Below are positions 41,543-50,428 of a DNA stretch of 64,000 bases, in pieces. The stretch covers positions 1-64,000 of the forward strand of contig NZ_PDZB01000014.1 of assembly GCF_002743335.1 (NCBI RefSeq). The letters run 5' to 3'. The position numbers and the translations under genes were made by a program. The notes below the pieces were generated by a model. The model ran no database searches. It was given only the letters and a program-made list of their open reading frames with translations, and was not told the DNA's origin. The stretch's first letter is position 1; every line of letters begins with the position of its first letter. Source of the DNA: Sporosarcina sp. P32b. Lineage in GTDB: Bacteria > Bacillota > Bacilli > Bacillales_A > Planococcaceae.

Positions 41543-42163
41543 TTACGTTCCTATAAACGGTAACATGCGGTCTGCCGGACTATTTGGTTTGATGATATCT
41601 TGTAGATCAAGCAATGGAATCGGGAAATAGGGGAAGCCCGCTACGTAAGGTGAGATTTCATATAGTTGGAAGTAGACAACGAGACTCGTGTCTGCAAGGT
41701 AGAAGTCCTGATCAGGCTTGATTTTTGTAAATGGCTCAAGCACGGGCGTTTTCCATTGCTGTATATGACGTCTAATATATTCTGATATCCTCTGTACATA
41801 AGGACTGCCTGGCTTGAACATATCTTGCAGATTGTATTGTCTTCCCGTCTTCGTATCAAACGTCAGGGAGTTGACGTACGTCATCCCATGCGCTCCACCA
41901 GTGAATGAATAGACAATTAAGTTGATACTGAAGAGATCACGCTGATTATTTTTAATTTCGTACGTTGCGACCAACTCGACAAGGCTTGGGTCATGATAAT
42001 TATTGTCTTCTAGCATTTTATTCATTTCCTTGAATAGTAATTGATTTAGCTTTTCTTGAACTTTTGGATCATCTAATTGTGTAATGATGGGATAATACAC
42101 ATCCACTTTCGGTCTTGTATTCGATATGTGATACGTTTGAATAACAGCAGGGTTTTTCATCAT
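41543..42163 (-). CDS. DUF3298/DUF4163 domain protein (RsiV-like fold, no anchor)
   Basis: 206 residues from the ATG at 42163, which has GGAAGGA upstream; 30 further open codons precede it without support. YYPIITQLDDPKVQEKLNQL is the DUF4163 part and SFTGGAHGMTYVNSLTFDTK the DUF3298 core, with TGRQYNLQDMFKPG and LVVYFQLYEISPYVAGFP near the end. This is the fold of the RsiV lysozyme sensor, but no membrane segment or sigma-factor partner is present. Confidence 0.82.
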   Translation of the reverse strand: MMKNPAVIQTYHISNTRPKVDVYYPIITQLDDPKVQEKLNQLLFKEMNKMLEDNNYHDPSLVELVATYEIKNNQRDLFSINLIVYSFTGGAHGMTYVNSLTFDTKTGRQYNLQDMFKPGSPYVQRISEYIRRHIQQWKTPVLEPFTKIKPDQDFYLADTSLVVYFQLYEISPYVAGFPYFPIPLLDLQDIIKPNSPADRMLPFIGT

Positions 42164-42279
42164 TTCATCCTTCCCAAGACATTTGTTTACTATATGCAAG
42201 GAATGGAGAGAAAGTTTCTCGCTTTTTATTTTGTCATATGATAGGATAAACACTGACTGATATAAGGATGTGAAGTAAA

Positions 42280-42657
42280 ATGATCAATATTACATTACCT
42301 AAACCGGACGTAACGATCGTTCGCAGAAAACAAGAAATGGGACCGGATGAAACGCCGATTAAGCCAATCTATGGTTTCATCGATTTTCATGACATTCCAC
42401 GTGATAAAGGCGGCCTTTTGTTGTTCTTCAACCAAAGCGACGAGTTATTATTCGTAGGAAAAGCACGTAAATTACGTCCACGTCTGAAAAAGCATTTTGA
42501 AGACCAAGTGTCTCCATTACGTAATCACCGTGAAGAAGTAGCAAAAATTTCCGCTGTGATCATCGATGATCCAATGGAACGCGAAATCTACGAAACGTAC
42601 GTAATCAACACAGAGCAAGCAAAGTACAACGTAGAAAAAGCATTTTTCAGAGATTAA
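42280..42657 (+). CDS. GIY-YIG superfamily protein (excision-repair endonuclease-like)
   Basis: 125 residues. IYGFIDFHDIPRDKGG and LLFVGKARKLRPRLKKHFED correspond to the GIY-YIG core seen in UvrC N-termini, with Arg and the late Glu (EREIYETYVINTE) in expected places; the first tyrosine pair is altered to IYG/LFVGKA. A stand-alone nuclease-like protein of unknown role. GATGTGAAG precedes the ATG. Confidence 0.75.
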   Translation: MINITLPKPDVTIVRRKQEMGPDETPIKPIYGFIDFHDIPRDKGGLLLFFNQSDELLFVGKARKLRPRLKKHFEDQVSPLRNHREEVAKISAVIIDDPMEREIYETYVINTEQAKYNVEKAFFRD

Positions 42658-42690
42658 GCTGTCTGCCTTCGCAGGCGGCTTTTATTTTTG
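42657..42690 (+). terminator. Terminator after the GIY-YIG gene
   Basis: GCTGTCTGC-CTTC-GCAGGCGGC then TTTTATTTTT. Confidence 0.75.
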
Positions 42691-42691
42691 T

Positions 42692-43042
42692 CTATAAACC
42701 GTCTACTGCTTTGGACAACTGGACATCTACCACATCCGCTACATGAATTCTTTCCGCTCCAAATGGATCGCGCAGTACGATCGTCATCGTCTGCAAGTCG
42801 AGCGCTTCGATCTCCCCTTGATGAAAGCGAACCTCTCCATCATGCCAAGTCTTGATTGATGTCTCGCTACGTCTGCGCAAAGCCACTTCAAGAGTCTCCT
42901 GCATCGTTTGTAGCTCCCAATCGGTTAACTCAGGTCGTTCTATATATTCGTCTTCCCGTTGCCAATCACGTAGTCTCTCGAGGTGTTCAGGCAGCATAAG
43001 CGACGTCCACTTCAATTTCCCTCTATCTCGGTTCCTTTCCAT
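42692..43042 (-). CDS. YolD-like family protein
   Basis: 116 residues. RDRGKLKWTSLMLPEHLERL is the standard YolD-like start, followed by a beta-rich SH3-like second half (YDGEVRF-type strand HDGEVRFHQGEIEALDLQTM). YolD-like proteins are often encoded beside Y-family DNA polymerases (YqjW/UvrX) in SOS loci; no polymerase gene is adjacent here. Confidence 0.85.
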   Translation of the reverse strand: MERNRDRGKLKWTSLMLPEHLERLRDWQREDEYIERPELTDWELQTMQETLEVALRRRSETSIKTWHDGEVRFHQGEIEALDLQTMTIVLRDPFGAERIHVADVVDVQLSKAVDGL

Positions 43043-43114
43043 CAGCTATTCCCCATTTCTTAAGCGTATGTATGTTCGTATTATACAGAACATACATTCT
43101 AAAATCAATGGTTA

Positions 43115-43145
43115 AAAAGACCATCGCTTGATAAGCGATGGTCGA
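43115..43145 (-). terminator. Terminator after the chemotaxis receptor gene
   Basis: GACCATCGCTT-ATC-AAGCGATGGTC followed by TTTTT on the minus strand. Confidence 0.9.
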
Positions 43146-43149
43146 GTGT

Positions 43150-44862
43150 TTACTTAGGTAATTTGAATGAACCGACAAACACTTCCAGTTCACGCGCCAT
43201 TTGATTGGTCTGCGTAGAACGTTCTGAAATTTCTTCTATGCTGGCTGTCGTTTGCTCGGCAGCTGCCGCAATATTATTCGTCATGTCTTCGATATTTTGT
43301 ACAGCATGTGTCAAATGCTCGATCAACTGCACTGCCTCTGTTGATTTCGCGGCTTCTGACGTCATCAAGTTCGAGATATTCTTGATTTCCTTGACAGTTT
43401 CTCCAACTGCTACGGAAATATTACTCAATGACTGAGACGTAAGCTTCACTGTTTCTGTACCCTTCGTGATATGTTTCGTATTTTCCGATGTAGAAGTAAT
43501 GACTTGCTGGATACGATCCGAAATATCCTTCACTAGTTTCTCTACTTCGAGCACTTCCTGATTCGATTGCTCGGCCAAGTTCCGTACTTCTTCTGCCACT
43601 ACCGCAAAGCCTTTACCGTGTTCACCTGCACGAGCCGCTTCAATGGATGCGTTCAGCGCGAGTAAATTGGTTTGAGCTGCGATTCCTGCGATAGAACCTG
43701 TGATATTTTGAATCTTCGTCGTAGATTCAACCAAGTTTTGGATCGTATCTCCCACTTCTTGTGAACCATTTCGAATTAATTCCATATCGTGGCTAATTTC
43801 CTCTGCACGTTTTGCGCCTTCTAGTGCAATCTTCATCGTTTCGTTGGAGTTAACGAGCATCGAATCAGCGCTTTGTTTCGTGTTGTCTAAACCACTTGCT
43901 AATCCCGTCAAAATGCCTGTAGCGTGCTCCGCAGTTGATGTGCCATCCGTAACGGCCGTGACGACTTCTTCGATATTATGCGCAACCATCGTAATCGCTT
44001 CACGCATTTCAGAAAGTGATGCAGAGGTTTCCCCCGCGTTTTCGGATAAATGCTGCGATGTCGTATTCATCGTCGAGATCATATCTTGTAAATTCACCGT
44101 CATACGATTCAGTGTACGGGCTAAGTCGCCCACTTCGTCTTGTGATTTCACTTCCGTCGGTTGAACCGCCAAGTCGCCATCCGCAATTTTCTTCGCCTGC
44201 TCAATTAAGCTCGTGATCGGCTTCGTTTTCCGACGAATCAGGAATCCTGTACCGATTGAAGCAAGTATCATAGGGATAATGCTGATCAAGATTCCGTCGC
44301 GTACGACATCCCATGTACGGTGCTTGACGATGTTCGCATCGAAATCAATTACGCTGAATGCGATGATTTCTTTGCTCGCATCCTGATCTGCGTGTATTGG
44401 CGCATAACCTGAAAGCCGCTCCATGTCACCATACTCGTAAGGCTGGGAGTATGTAGAATGTCGATGTTCGAGTAAATCGGCAATCGCTTCTTCGTCTAAA
44501 TGGAACTGATCTCCCGGCTTAAATCCTTTAGCTCTCAGATTATCGTCGAGGGCTACGAGTTTTCCATCCAAATCCAAAATATATTGAGTTTCAAATATAT
44601 TTTTATGTTCGGTTGTCCAATTCAACGTCTTCCCTAGTGCATCTTGTGTATCAGCGTCGCCAGCCAATGCTTTTTCCATATCACCAGGTCGAATCAATCC
44701 AGTAGTAATATTGGCACAGCCGTACGCCTCAATTCCTGCAGCGTCATATAACTTGTCATAAGCAGTCTTATATGTAGCCAGTGATGTAATAGCTAGCATC
44801 ACCACCAAGATTCCAGCTATGATCGTACCTAGCTGAAACGTTAACGAATCTTTAACTTTCAT
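43150..44862 (-). CDS. Methyl-accepting chemotaxis protein
   Basis: About 570 residues: membrane span 1 (about 12-35), an extracellular single-Cache-like sensor (about 36-185), span 2 (about 188-208), a HAMP domain (about 209-262) and a long cytoplasmic coiled coil. The signalling tip, conserved to the residue, includes [20 protein letters not shown] and [15 protein letters not shown]. Passes ligand information to CheA/CheW; the ligand is unknown. Starts at the ATG 44862; AAGG is close upstream. Monocistronic with its own terminator. Confidence 0.95.
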   Translation of the reverse strand: MKVKDSLTFQLGTIIAGILVVMLAITSLATYKTAYDKLYDAAGIEAYGCANITTGLIRPGDMEKALAGDADTQDALGKTLNWTTEHKNIFETQYILDLDGKLVALDDNLRAKGFKPGDQFHLDEEAIADLLEHRHSTYSQPYEYGDMERLSGYAPIHADQDASKEIIAFSVIDFDANIVKHRTWDVVRDGILISIIPMILASIGTGFLIRRKTKPITSLIEQAKKIADGDLAVQPTEVKSQDEVGDLARTLNRMTVNLQDMISTMNTTSQHLSENAGETSASLSEMREAITMVAHNIEEVVTAVTDGTSTAEHATGILTGLASGLDNTKQSADSMLVNSNETMKIALEGAKRAEEISHDMELIRNGSQEVGDTIQNLVESTTKIQNITGSIAGIAAQTNLLALNASIEAARAGEHGKGFAVVAEEVRNLAEQSNQEVLEVEKLVKDISDRIQQVITSTSENTKHITKGTETVKLTSQSLSNISVAVGETVKEIKNISNLMTSEAAKSTEAVQLIEHLTHAVQNIEDMTNNIAAAAEQTTASIEEISERSTQTNQMARELEVFVGSFKLPK

Positions 44863-45094
44863 CAAACCTTATGCCCACCCTTCCAATTTGGTTCATCTAG
44901 CTCATTCGTTGTCTTTATCATACGCTATCAGTCTATAATTAAAAAGAAGAAAATGAAAAACTCTTTGATTTTAAAATATTGTGTAAGATGTAGGTATTAT
45001 TATCGTGTCACAACGGTTTCATTTCGTATATAATATTGTATGATGAATAGTATATAAACATAAAGTTTCTTGAAGGAAAGGGAGGCGTTCTTTT

Positions 45095-45520
45095 TTGAAT
45101 GAAGAACAGACAATTTTCAATTTGGTACATTTAATGGATCAAGTGACAAATAAAATGCTGATCCGTTTCCAGCAAGAATCTAAGCTGTCCCTAGGGATCT
45201 CCCATATTCTTGTGTTGCTAGAGTTACATAACAAAGGTGAGCAACGTCCTTCTGACTTGGCTGAAACACTAGGCTTTACGCCGGCTTCCTTAACGCATTT
45301 GTCGTCAAAGCTCATTAAAAGTGAATTTATCACGTTACGTAATGATGAAGAAGACCGCCGAACAAAGTATTGGAAAATAACACCCCTAGGCCTAGAAATT
45401 TTAGGCGAAGCGCAGAAATGCGGAATACAAGTGCGTTCGGAGTTCTTTAGTCACTTATCGGAGGCTGAACGAAATAGTTTAGTCCAAATTTACACAAAGT
45501 TAAATAATACGTTTGTTTGA
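45095..45520 (+). CDS. MarR family transcriptional regulator
   Basis: 141 residues, start TTG at 45095 with GGGAGGCG upstream. Winged helix core: HILVLLELHNKGEQRPSDLA, ETLGFTPASLTHLSSKLIKS, then the wing EFITLRNDEEDRRTKYWKIT. Probably a dimeric repressor; no obvious target gene is adjacent. Confidence 0.93.
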   Translation: MNEEQTIFNLVHLMDQVTNKMLIRFQQESKLSLGISHILVLLELHNKGEQRPSDLAETLGFTPASLTHLSSKLIKSEFITLRNDEEDRRTKYWKITPLGLEILGEAQKCGIQVRSEFFSHLSEAERNSLVQIYTKLNNTFV

Positions 45521-45521
45521 A

Positions 45522-45554
45522 CGAAGCTGCTCTCGTATAGAGCAGCTTTTTTGT
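45522..45554 (+). terminator. Terminator after the MarR gene
   Basis: GCTGCTCT-CGTAT-AGAGCAGC then TTTTTTG. Confidence 0.85.
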
Positions 45555-45602
45555 TTTGTGAAGAGTGTTGGTTTGATTATTTGGGAAAGGCTGTTTTGAA
45601 TG

Positions 45603-45733
45603 CGCTCAATAGTTCCGCGCGAATGCTCTATGGCGTGCGGTATCCGCTCTATCAACATCCGCGTGCGCTCATATTTTCACCACGAACTCTCTATCGCACA
45701 CGCAATCCGCTCTATCAACGGCCATATCCGCTC
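45603..45733 (-). repeat. GAGCG-box array 2, exact 21-bp period
   Basis: On the plus strand CGCTC-type boxes (minus GAGCG) begin at 45603, 45624, 45645, 45666, 45687, 45708 and 45729: seven units, each exactly 21 bp apart, often extended to CGCTCTATC. Bases between boxes vary. The array lies between two convergent terminators and yields spurious open frames. Confidence 0.85.
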
Positions 45734-45765
45734 ATACCCGCGCCCCCACGCATACTTACACACAC

Positions 45766-45802
45766 AAAAAAGACCGCCCCATAAAAACAGGACAGCCTTG
45801 AA
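45766..45802 (-). terminator. Terminator after the SDR gene
   Basis: GGCTGTCC-TGTTTTTAT-GGGGCGGTC with several G-U pairs, followed by TTTTTT on the minus strand. Confidence 0.6.
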
Positions 45803-45809
45803 TGTTGTA

Positions 45810-46562
45810 TTAACGTAATTTGATAGAACCGCCGTCTACCATCATCGTTTGACCGGTGATGTAAGAAGCATCTTCGCTCGCTAGGAATACTGCGGTACGA
45901 CCGATGTCTTTTTCTGGATCGCCCAGGCGTCCAAGTGGATTTTTCGCAAGAATCGCTTTATACGATTCCGGATTTTCTTTTCCCCAATGCTCAATGCCAG
46001 GTGTTTTGGCAATCGGCGAAATCAGGTTACATGTGATGCCGTATTGACCCCACTCATTCGCAGCCACTCTTGTGATCCCGCGAATGGCTTCTTTCGCCGC
46101 AGCATATGAACCTTGGTTCACATCGCCATTTAGTCCTGCGCCGGATGAGAAGTTGATCACAGTGCCTTTTGACTCTTTCAAGTGTGGAAGTGCAGCTTGC
46201 ATCAAGTAAAGCGTTGGATAGAATCCTGTATTGAACGACAGGTCTATGTCTTCTTGCGTCATCTCTTCAATAGATTTCATACGTGAAGCATGCGCGTTAT
46301 TAACTAAGATATCCAATTTTCCGAGCTTCGTTACGACTTGCTCGACAATGGAAGGTAATTCTGTTCGAACAGTTAAGTCCGCTTGAATAAAAATCGATTG
46401 CGGAGAGATTTTCTGCAATTTTTCAATCGCTGCATCGCCTGCTTCTTTGTTTAAGTCAACGATCGCGATAGTCGCACCTTCTTTAGCGAATGCTGTAGCG
46501 ATACCTAATCCGATGCCGCCAGCCCCGCCTGTAATGATTGCAACTTTTTTGTCTAATCTCAT
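45810..46562 (-). CDS. Short-chain dehydrogenase/reductase (SDR) family oxidoreductase
   Basis: 250 residues from the ATG at 46562, chosen for AAGGAG nine bases upstream. Rossmann nucleotide motif IITGGAGGIGLGIATAFAKEG with Asp38 (IVDLNKEA) suggesting NAD preference; NNAHAS replaces the common NNAG; catalytic Ser/Tyr/Lys in INFSSGAGLNGD and GSYAAAKEAI; C-terminal TGQTMMVDGG. Classical SDR; the substrate is unknown. Confidence 0.93.
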   Translation of the reverse strand: MRLDKKVAIITGGAGGIGLGIATAFAKEGATIAIVDLNKEAGDAAIEKLQKISPQSIFIQADLTVRTELPSIVEQVVTKLGKLDILVNNAHASRMKSIEEMTQEDIDLSFNTGFYPTLYLMQAALPHLKESKGTVINFSSGAGLNGDVNQGSYAAAKEAIRGITRVAANEWGQYGITCNLISPIAKTPGIEHWGKENPESYKAILAKNPLGRLGDPEKDIGRTAVFLASEDASYITGQTMMVDGGSIKLR

Positions 46563-46643
46563 ATGTACCATCTCCTTATTATTTATATTTTAACATTAAA
46601 CCAATTTCAGTGTAAACTAATTACCCTCGACAACATGTATGCC

Positions 46644-47642
46644 TTATATAGAAATTTCAGCTTGTGGATCTGCCGACGGTTTGCCAAACAAATAGCCTTG
46701 AAATAGTTGATAACCTTTCTTTTTCAGCCACTCAAAATCTTCTACCGCTTCTATACCCTCTGCTAACGGAATTGAATCCACTGCCAACGCTTTTTCAAGA
46801 AAATCTGCTGCAATAAGTTGCTTTTCAAGATCCGTCGCGACACCTTGCACATATTTAATATCGAGCTTCATATAGTTCGGACGAAGGAAAGAGAGTACTT
46901 CAACTGTGTTATAGCCTTCCCCCACATCATCGAGCGCATACTCAAACCCTCTTGAATGATAGTACTCCAAAATCTTTTTTAAATGGCCCATATCTTCCAC
47001 TTTTTCCGACTCCACTACTTCGAAAATCAAACGATATGGGTCAATTTGTAATTCATTCGCTAAATTTATCGTCGATCGCAAGCAAAACTCTGGCGAATAG
47101 ATAGAGGTTGGAATGAAATTAATAAACGCTTTTTGGCTAATACGTTTTGCATGGCGAACTGCCGTTAGACGACACACTCTATCAAGAGCATATAATCTAC
47201 CACGCTCTTTTGCTGCGGAGAAAATTTCATTTGGATAAATTACTTTCCCGTCTTTATGATAAAAGCGCGCGAGCAATTCATAGGCATAAATCTCAAGGTC
47301 AGGTGTAACAATAGGCTGATAATGACTTGTCAATTGTTCGTCTTGAATGACCTCGTCAATCCATTGCATTTCGACTACATGCATGACTTCCGAGAATGGT
47401 CGCCAGTCGGTTTGGTCGAGACGAAATTGAATAGTATCCATTTCTACTGCATGATCGACGCAAAAGTCGTATAATTCTTTTATCCCTTGTTCTTTCACAT
47501 GAAAGGTTTGATCTACCTGGTTCACTAGCATATCGGCTCGTTTCAAATGATTTTCTATTGATTCGAACAGTGCGGTTTGCTTACAATTTTCAAATGAGAC
47601 TTCATAATCAATAGCGCGGACAATGCAACCTTTGCAAGGCAA
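46644..47642 (-). CDS. EAL-domain protein, probable c-di-GMP phosphodiesterase or sensor
   Basis: 332 residues, start TTG at 47642 with AAGGGG upstream. N-terminal CKGC and about 100 residues of unknown fold, then an EAL domain (about 95-325). Signature residues: YELLAR in place of EALLR (Glu kept), FINF in place of the INLS strand (Asn kept), IFEVVESE, YALDDVGEGYN in place of DDFGTG (both Asp kept), MKLDIKYV (Lys kept), LAEGIE (Glu kept) and QGYLFGKP. The metal- and substrate-binding residues therefore look present. No GGDEF domain. Confidence 0.85.
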   Translation of the reverse strand: MPCKGCIVRAIDYEVSFENCKQTALFESIENHLKRADMLVNQVDQTFHVKEQGIKELYDFCVDHAVEMDTIQFRLDQTDWRPFSEVMHVVEMQWIDEVIQDEQLTSHYQPIVTPDLEIYAYELLARFYHKDGKVIYPNEIFSAAKERGRLYALDRVCRLTAVRHAKRISQKAFINFIPTSIYSPEFCLRSTINLANELQIDPYRLIFEVVESEKVEDMGHLKKILEYYHSRGFEYALDDVGEGYNTVEVLSFLRPNYMKLDIKYVQGVATDLEKQLIAADFLEKALAVDSIPLAEGIEAVEDFEWLKKKGYQLFQGYLFGKPSADPQAEISI

Positions 47643-47749
47643 TTATTTCACCCCTTCAATATCTGATTTGAGAATCATATCATATTTCAGGTACTTTTCT
47701 CACATATGGGTATGGAATTATAGTTTTTCTAGTTAAATAGCGTGCCAGT

Positions 47750-47775
47750 GTTTAGATTACTTTCATTTGTGGAAT
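47750..47775 (+). promoter_or_regulatory. Possible sigma-B-type promoter before the first DUF948 pair
   Basis: GTTTAG, 14 bp, TGGAAT: near the general-stress sigma-B consensus (GTTTWW, 13-15 bp, GGGWAW), 85 bp before the start codon. Weak by itself, but the opposite DUF948 pair has a similar element. Confidence 0.35.
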
Positions 47776-47859
47776 GACAAGGATATAGAACGTTTACCCG
47801 TTTCGACGGAAGTTAGGCGTTCAAGTTAAAAACGCACTTATTATGTGGAGGTGACTAGA

Positions 47860-48279
47860 TTGAAGGTGCTCTTGTATATTAGTGCCATAGTCGCCGTTGC
47901 GGCTTTAGTAGTTATCGCAATTGCTATTATTAAAACAGCCAAGGCGGTCAAAGAAGCAATGACAGATGTAAAAGAAACGATGAAACGTGTGGAACTGAAA
48001 GTGGGCGGTATCACGGATAAAGCCGATCAGCTCATGACTCAGACGAACCAAATTGCGGATGATGCGAATGCAAAACTGCAATCGGTTGACGGATTGGCGG
48101 CCTCAGCGAAAGAACTTCGCGAATCCACCCAGTACGTGCAAAACTCTATCGCTAAAATGGCGGATCAAGTATCAGCGCCTCCTGGCAAGTATGCCAAATT
48201 GATGGAGCAAACGACTGCATTGTCCGAAGTAGCATCAAAAATGTACTACAAGATGAAGCAGAATAACGGAGAGAGGTGA
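47860..48279 (+). CDS. DUF948 family membrane-anchored protein (general-stress YtxG-like)
   Basis: 139 residues from a TTG at 47860 (GGAGG eight bases upstream; the open frame starts five codons earlier at a GTG inside that site). One N-terminal span (about 3-24) and a long cytoplasmic coiled coil, as in B. subtilis YtxG/YoxC-type general-stress proteins; role unknown. The stop overlaps the ribosome site of the next DUF948 gene. Confidence 0.82.
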   Translation: MKVLLYISAIVAVAALVVIAIAIIKTAKAVKEAMTDVKETMKRVELKVGGITDKADQLMTQTNQIADDANAKLQSVDGLAASAKELRESTQYVQNSIAKMADQVSAPPGKYAKLMEQTTALSEVASKMYYKMKQNNGER

Positions 48280-48284
48280 ACTTG

Positions 48285-48722
48285 ATGGATTGGGTACTAG
48301 GAATAGGCGTATTGCTTATCGGCATCGCGCTAATTATTGTCGCAATCGTGTTAATTAAACCACTTGGAAAATTGACCGAAGTATTGGAAAGTGTCAAAAA
48401 GACGACCGATACCCTGCCGTCAACGGTAGCAGAAGTTACGGGTCAAACACAACAAATTCTTCATACAACGAATGATACGATTAGTAATGTAAACAAACAG
48501 ATTGATGAAGTGACACCGGTCTTCCAGATTGTTGGAGATGTTGGCGAGGCTTCACGTGAAGTGACGACTGCCGCACTCGATACGACGATTCGCTTTAAGG
48601 ATCGTGTTGGGAATGCGAGTGAGTTTGTTCGCGAGAAAGAATATAAAGGGTTGTATGGAGTCGCTACGCTGGCATTTTATTTGATGCAGCAGCGTAAAGA
48701 ACTTAAGAAGATGCGACCGTAA
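48285..48722 (+). CDS. DUF948 family protein, second gene of the pair
   Basis: 145 residues from the ATG at 48285, five bases after the previous stop, with GAGAGG upstream. N-terminal span MDWVLGIGVLLIGIALIIVA, coiled coil with LPSTVAEVTGQTQQIL, the conserved VTPVFQIVGDVGEASREV, and a C-terminal GLYGVATLAFYLM segment. The TPxFQxxGDxGE and YG...A..YY motifs are shared with the gene at 49199. Confidence 0.85.
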   Translation: MDWVLGIGVLLIGIALIIVAIVLIKPLGKLTEVLESVKKTTDTLPSTVAEVTGQTQQILHTTNDTISNVNKQIDEVTPVFQIVGDVGEASREVTTAALDTTIRFKDRVGNASEFVREKEYKGLYGVATLAFYLMQQRKELKKMRP

Positions 48723-48727
48723 GTGGA

Positions 48728-48776
48728 AGAGCTGTTCAGAGAGTCTTGTAAAGACTTTATGAACAGCTCTTTTTAT
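48728..48776 (+). terminator. Strong terminator after the first DUF948 pair
   Basis: AGAGCTGTTCA and TGAACAGCTCT arms with an inner AGTCTT/AAGACT stem, then TTTTTATG. Confidence 0.9.
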
Positions 48777-48924
48777 GTTTTAAGAGGAAAAGCGATGGGA
48801 ATCGCCATCCGAAATATAGGCTACATTATTGCATAGAAACCGCGTACCGGCATGGTCACCTTCAAATTCTATGTCTACACTTCGCGTGATTCACCCATAA
48901 AAGCAATTGTCAAAAAATAAAACA

Positions 48925-49095
48925 TTATTCCATTTGCCCAGAATTTAGTAAAGCGCTATAACTAATCATTGCATAGACAATCACACTAAAGACAGCATCG
49001 AGTATTGAACTTAAGAAAATAGGTTTCCAGTTATCGGTAGACTCTTTCACCAACGCCATACCTTTGCGTACACCAATACTGTATAGGTAGAGCAC
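48925..49095 (-). pseudogene. Possible gene fragment
   Basis: Minus frame of 56 codons from a GTG at 49095: YLYSIGVRKGMALVKES, WKPIFLSSILDAVFSVIVYA, MISYSALLNSGQME. One clear membrane helix. GGGGGAG lies only four bases upstream of the GTG. Could be a small membrane protein or the tail of a lost one. Confidence 0.35.
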
Positions 49096-49143
49096 GTATC
49101 TCCCCCACTATAAAAACATTTACTACAATGCTCCCCTAAACCT

Positions 49144-49190
49144 AAAAAAGACTGAAGCTCAAGCCCCACTGGGATTGATCTTCAGTCTTT
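49144..49190 (-). terminator. Terminator after the second DUF948 pair
   Basis: AAAGACTGAAG and CTTCAGTCTTT arms around a 20-nt loop, then TTTTTT on the minus strand. Confidence 0.85.
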
Positions 49191-49198
49191 GTCAGCAC

Positions 49199-49693
49199 TT
49201 AAAATGACGCGTTTTCCGGTGCTGGCAACTTTTTTTGTGGAACACCTTGTTCTGCACGATCCTTAGCAGCACTCACAGATTGTTTGCGCTTCTTAAAGAT
49301 GTAATAACCTAACATGGCCGAACCGTAGATGCCGCCTAGTTTTTTGTTTTGCTCCGAAGTGTCTGTGTGCTCTCCTTTTTGTTGAACGGAAGACGACACA
49401 TCCACTAACGAAGAAGTTAGTTGGTGTGTAGATTCTCCAAGGTCGCCGATTACTTGGAACAATGGAGTCAGATTTTCAATTTTTGTATTGATATCTGCTA
49501 ATGAGTTATTACTGTTTTTAATTAAATTTCCTGTTTCGTCCAAAATACCATCAAGTTGTTTTGGAAGCGCTCCTACCGTCTCATCGACGTCTTGCAGAAT
49601 ATTTCCGACTTGTTGTAATACTTTTGCGAAATAGATAGCTAAAATGACGAAGGCGATACCGATGAGTATGACGCCAATTCCAACGAGATCCAT
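49199..49693 (-). CDS. DUF948 family protein (paralogue of 48285)
   Basis: 164 residues from the ATG at 49693 (GAGGG six bases upstream). N-terminal MDLVGIGVILIGIAFVILAI, coiled coil with LPKQLDGILDETGNLIKNSN, the shared LTPLFQVIGDLGESTHQL, then GGIYGSAMLGYYIFKKRK and a Pro/Lys-rich end. Same order as the plus-strand pair member at 48285 but in opposite orientation. Confidence 0.85.
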   Translation of the reverse strand: MDLVGIGVILIGIAFVILAIYFAKVLQQVGNILQDVDETVGALPKQLDGILDETGNLIKNSNNSLADINTKIENLTPLFQVIGDLGESTHQLTSSLVDVSSSVQQKGEHTDTSEQNKKLGGIYGSAMLGYYIFKKRKQSVSAAKDRAEQGVPQKKLPAPENASF

Positions 49694-49712
49694 TCTCAAC
49701 CCTCATTTCCTG

Positions 49713-50135
49713 TTACATATTTTTTAAGCTCTTCTTGCCACGTTGCCATGAATCGTAAACTTGGACACCGAACTCTCCATATTGGATGGCTTGAACGAAT
49801 TTTTCCGTTCCTGGAAGAGAACCATCCTCTTCAAATTGTCTTGTCCGCTTGTTTACCTCTTCACTCAAGTACTGGCTTGAACGTCCGATATTTTCAATAG
49901 TAGAAAACATAGGCGTCGTTGCAGCGAGTTTCACTTGAACATCTGATGCCAGTTGTTCAGTCTCATTTAAAGTTCCATATAATTGCTCAATGCTCTTATC
50001 AAGCTCTGCCTCTACCCCTTTTACTGTTCCCATAACTGTCAGCAATAAGTTCGAAGACTTCGTTAGTAACAATGAAAGGTAGATGGCCACAATCAATACT
50101 GAGATCGCGATTAATAATAAACCAATGTACGCCAT
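49713..50135 (-). CDS. DUF948 family protein (first gene of the inverted pair)
   Basis: 140 residues from the ATG at 50135 (GGAGG eight bases upstream). One N-terminal span, a coiled coil and the ATTPMFSTIENIGRSSQYLS motif. Ends 19 bp before the next DUF948 start, so the two form an operon with a possible sigma-B promoter upstream. Confidence 0.82.
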   Translation of the reverse strand: MAYIGLLLIAISVLIVAIYLSLLLTKSSNLLLTVMGTVKGVEAELDKSIEQLYGTLNETEQLASDVQVKLAATTPMFSTIENIGRSSQYLSEEVNKRTRQFEEDGSLPGTEKFVQAIQYGEFGVQVYDSWQRGKKSLKNM

Positions 50136-50180
50136 ACACACATCCTCCTCTCCAACAAACTAAATACATCTTATCATTCT

Positions 50181-50205
50181 ATACCACTCTCAGTTTTTCT
50201 AAAAC
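50181..50205 (-). promoter_or_regulatory. Possible sigma-B promoter before the second DUF948 pair
   Basis: Minus strand GTTTTA, 13 bp, TGGTAT, close to the sigma-B consensus and about 45 bp before the start codon. YtxG-type genes are known sigma-B targets in B. subtilis, which supports the call. Confidence 0.4.
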
Positions 50206-50384
50206 ATTAATCATTCAAAGTTCTGTGAGAGGAGTTACTGAATTTGATTTTCTTATAGCGAGACCGCCCGAAATCAACGGCGAACACGGAATCAATTCTT
50301 CTTTTGTTTAACTTATATATGTAGATAGTTGATACAATTTAACGGAATTCATTTTCTGTAGTGTATACGCTTTGTTCTTCAACG

Positions 50385-50428
50385 CAAAAAAATCCTATGC
50401 CCCGTATGGAGGAGCATAGGATTTTTTA
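50385..50428. terminator. Bidirectional terminator
   Basis: AAAAAATCCTATGC and GCATAGGATTTTTT arms around a short loop, directly after the 43-aa zinc-ribbon gene. Confidence 0.9.

Noticed and set aside
45603-45733. CRISPR array
   Set aside because: The shared unit is only about 5-9 bp with a 21-bp period; CRISPR repeats are 24 bp or longer with spacers near 30-40 bp, and no cas gene is present.
45551-45818. Open frames of 77 and 72 codons over the GAGCG array
   Set aside because: Their repetitive Tyr/Leu/Pro text is produced by the 21-bp boxes; no ribosome sites, and they lie between two converging terminators.
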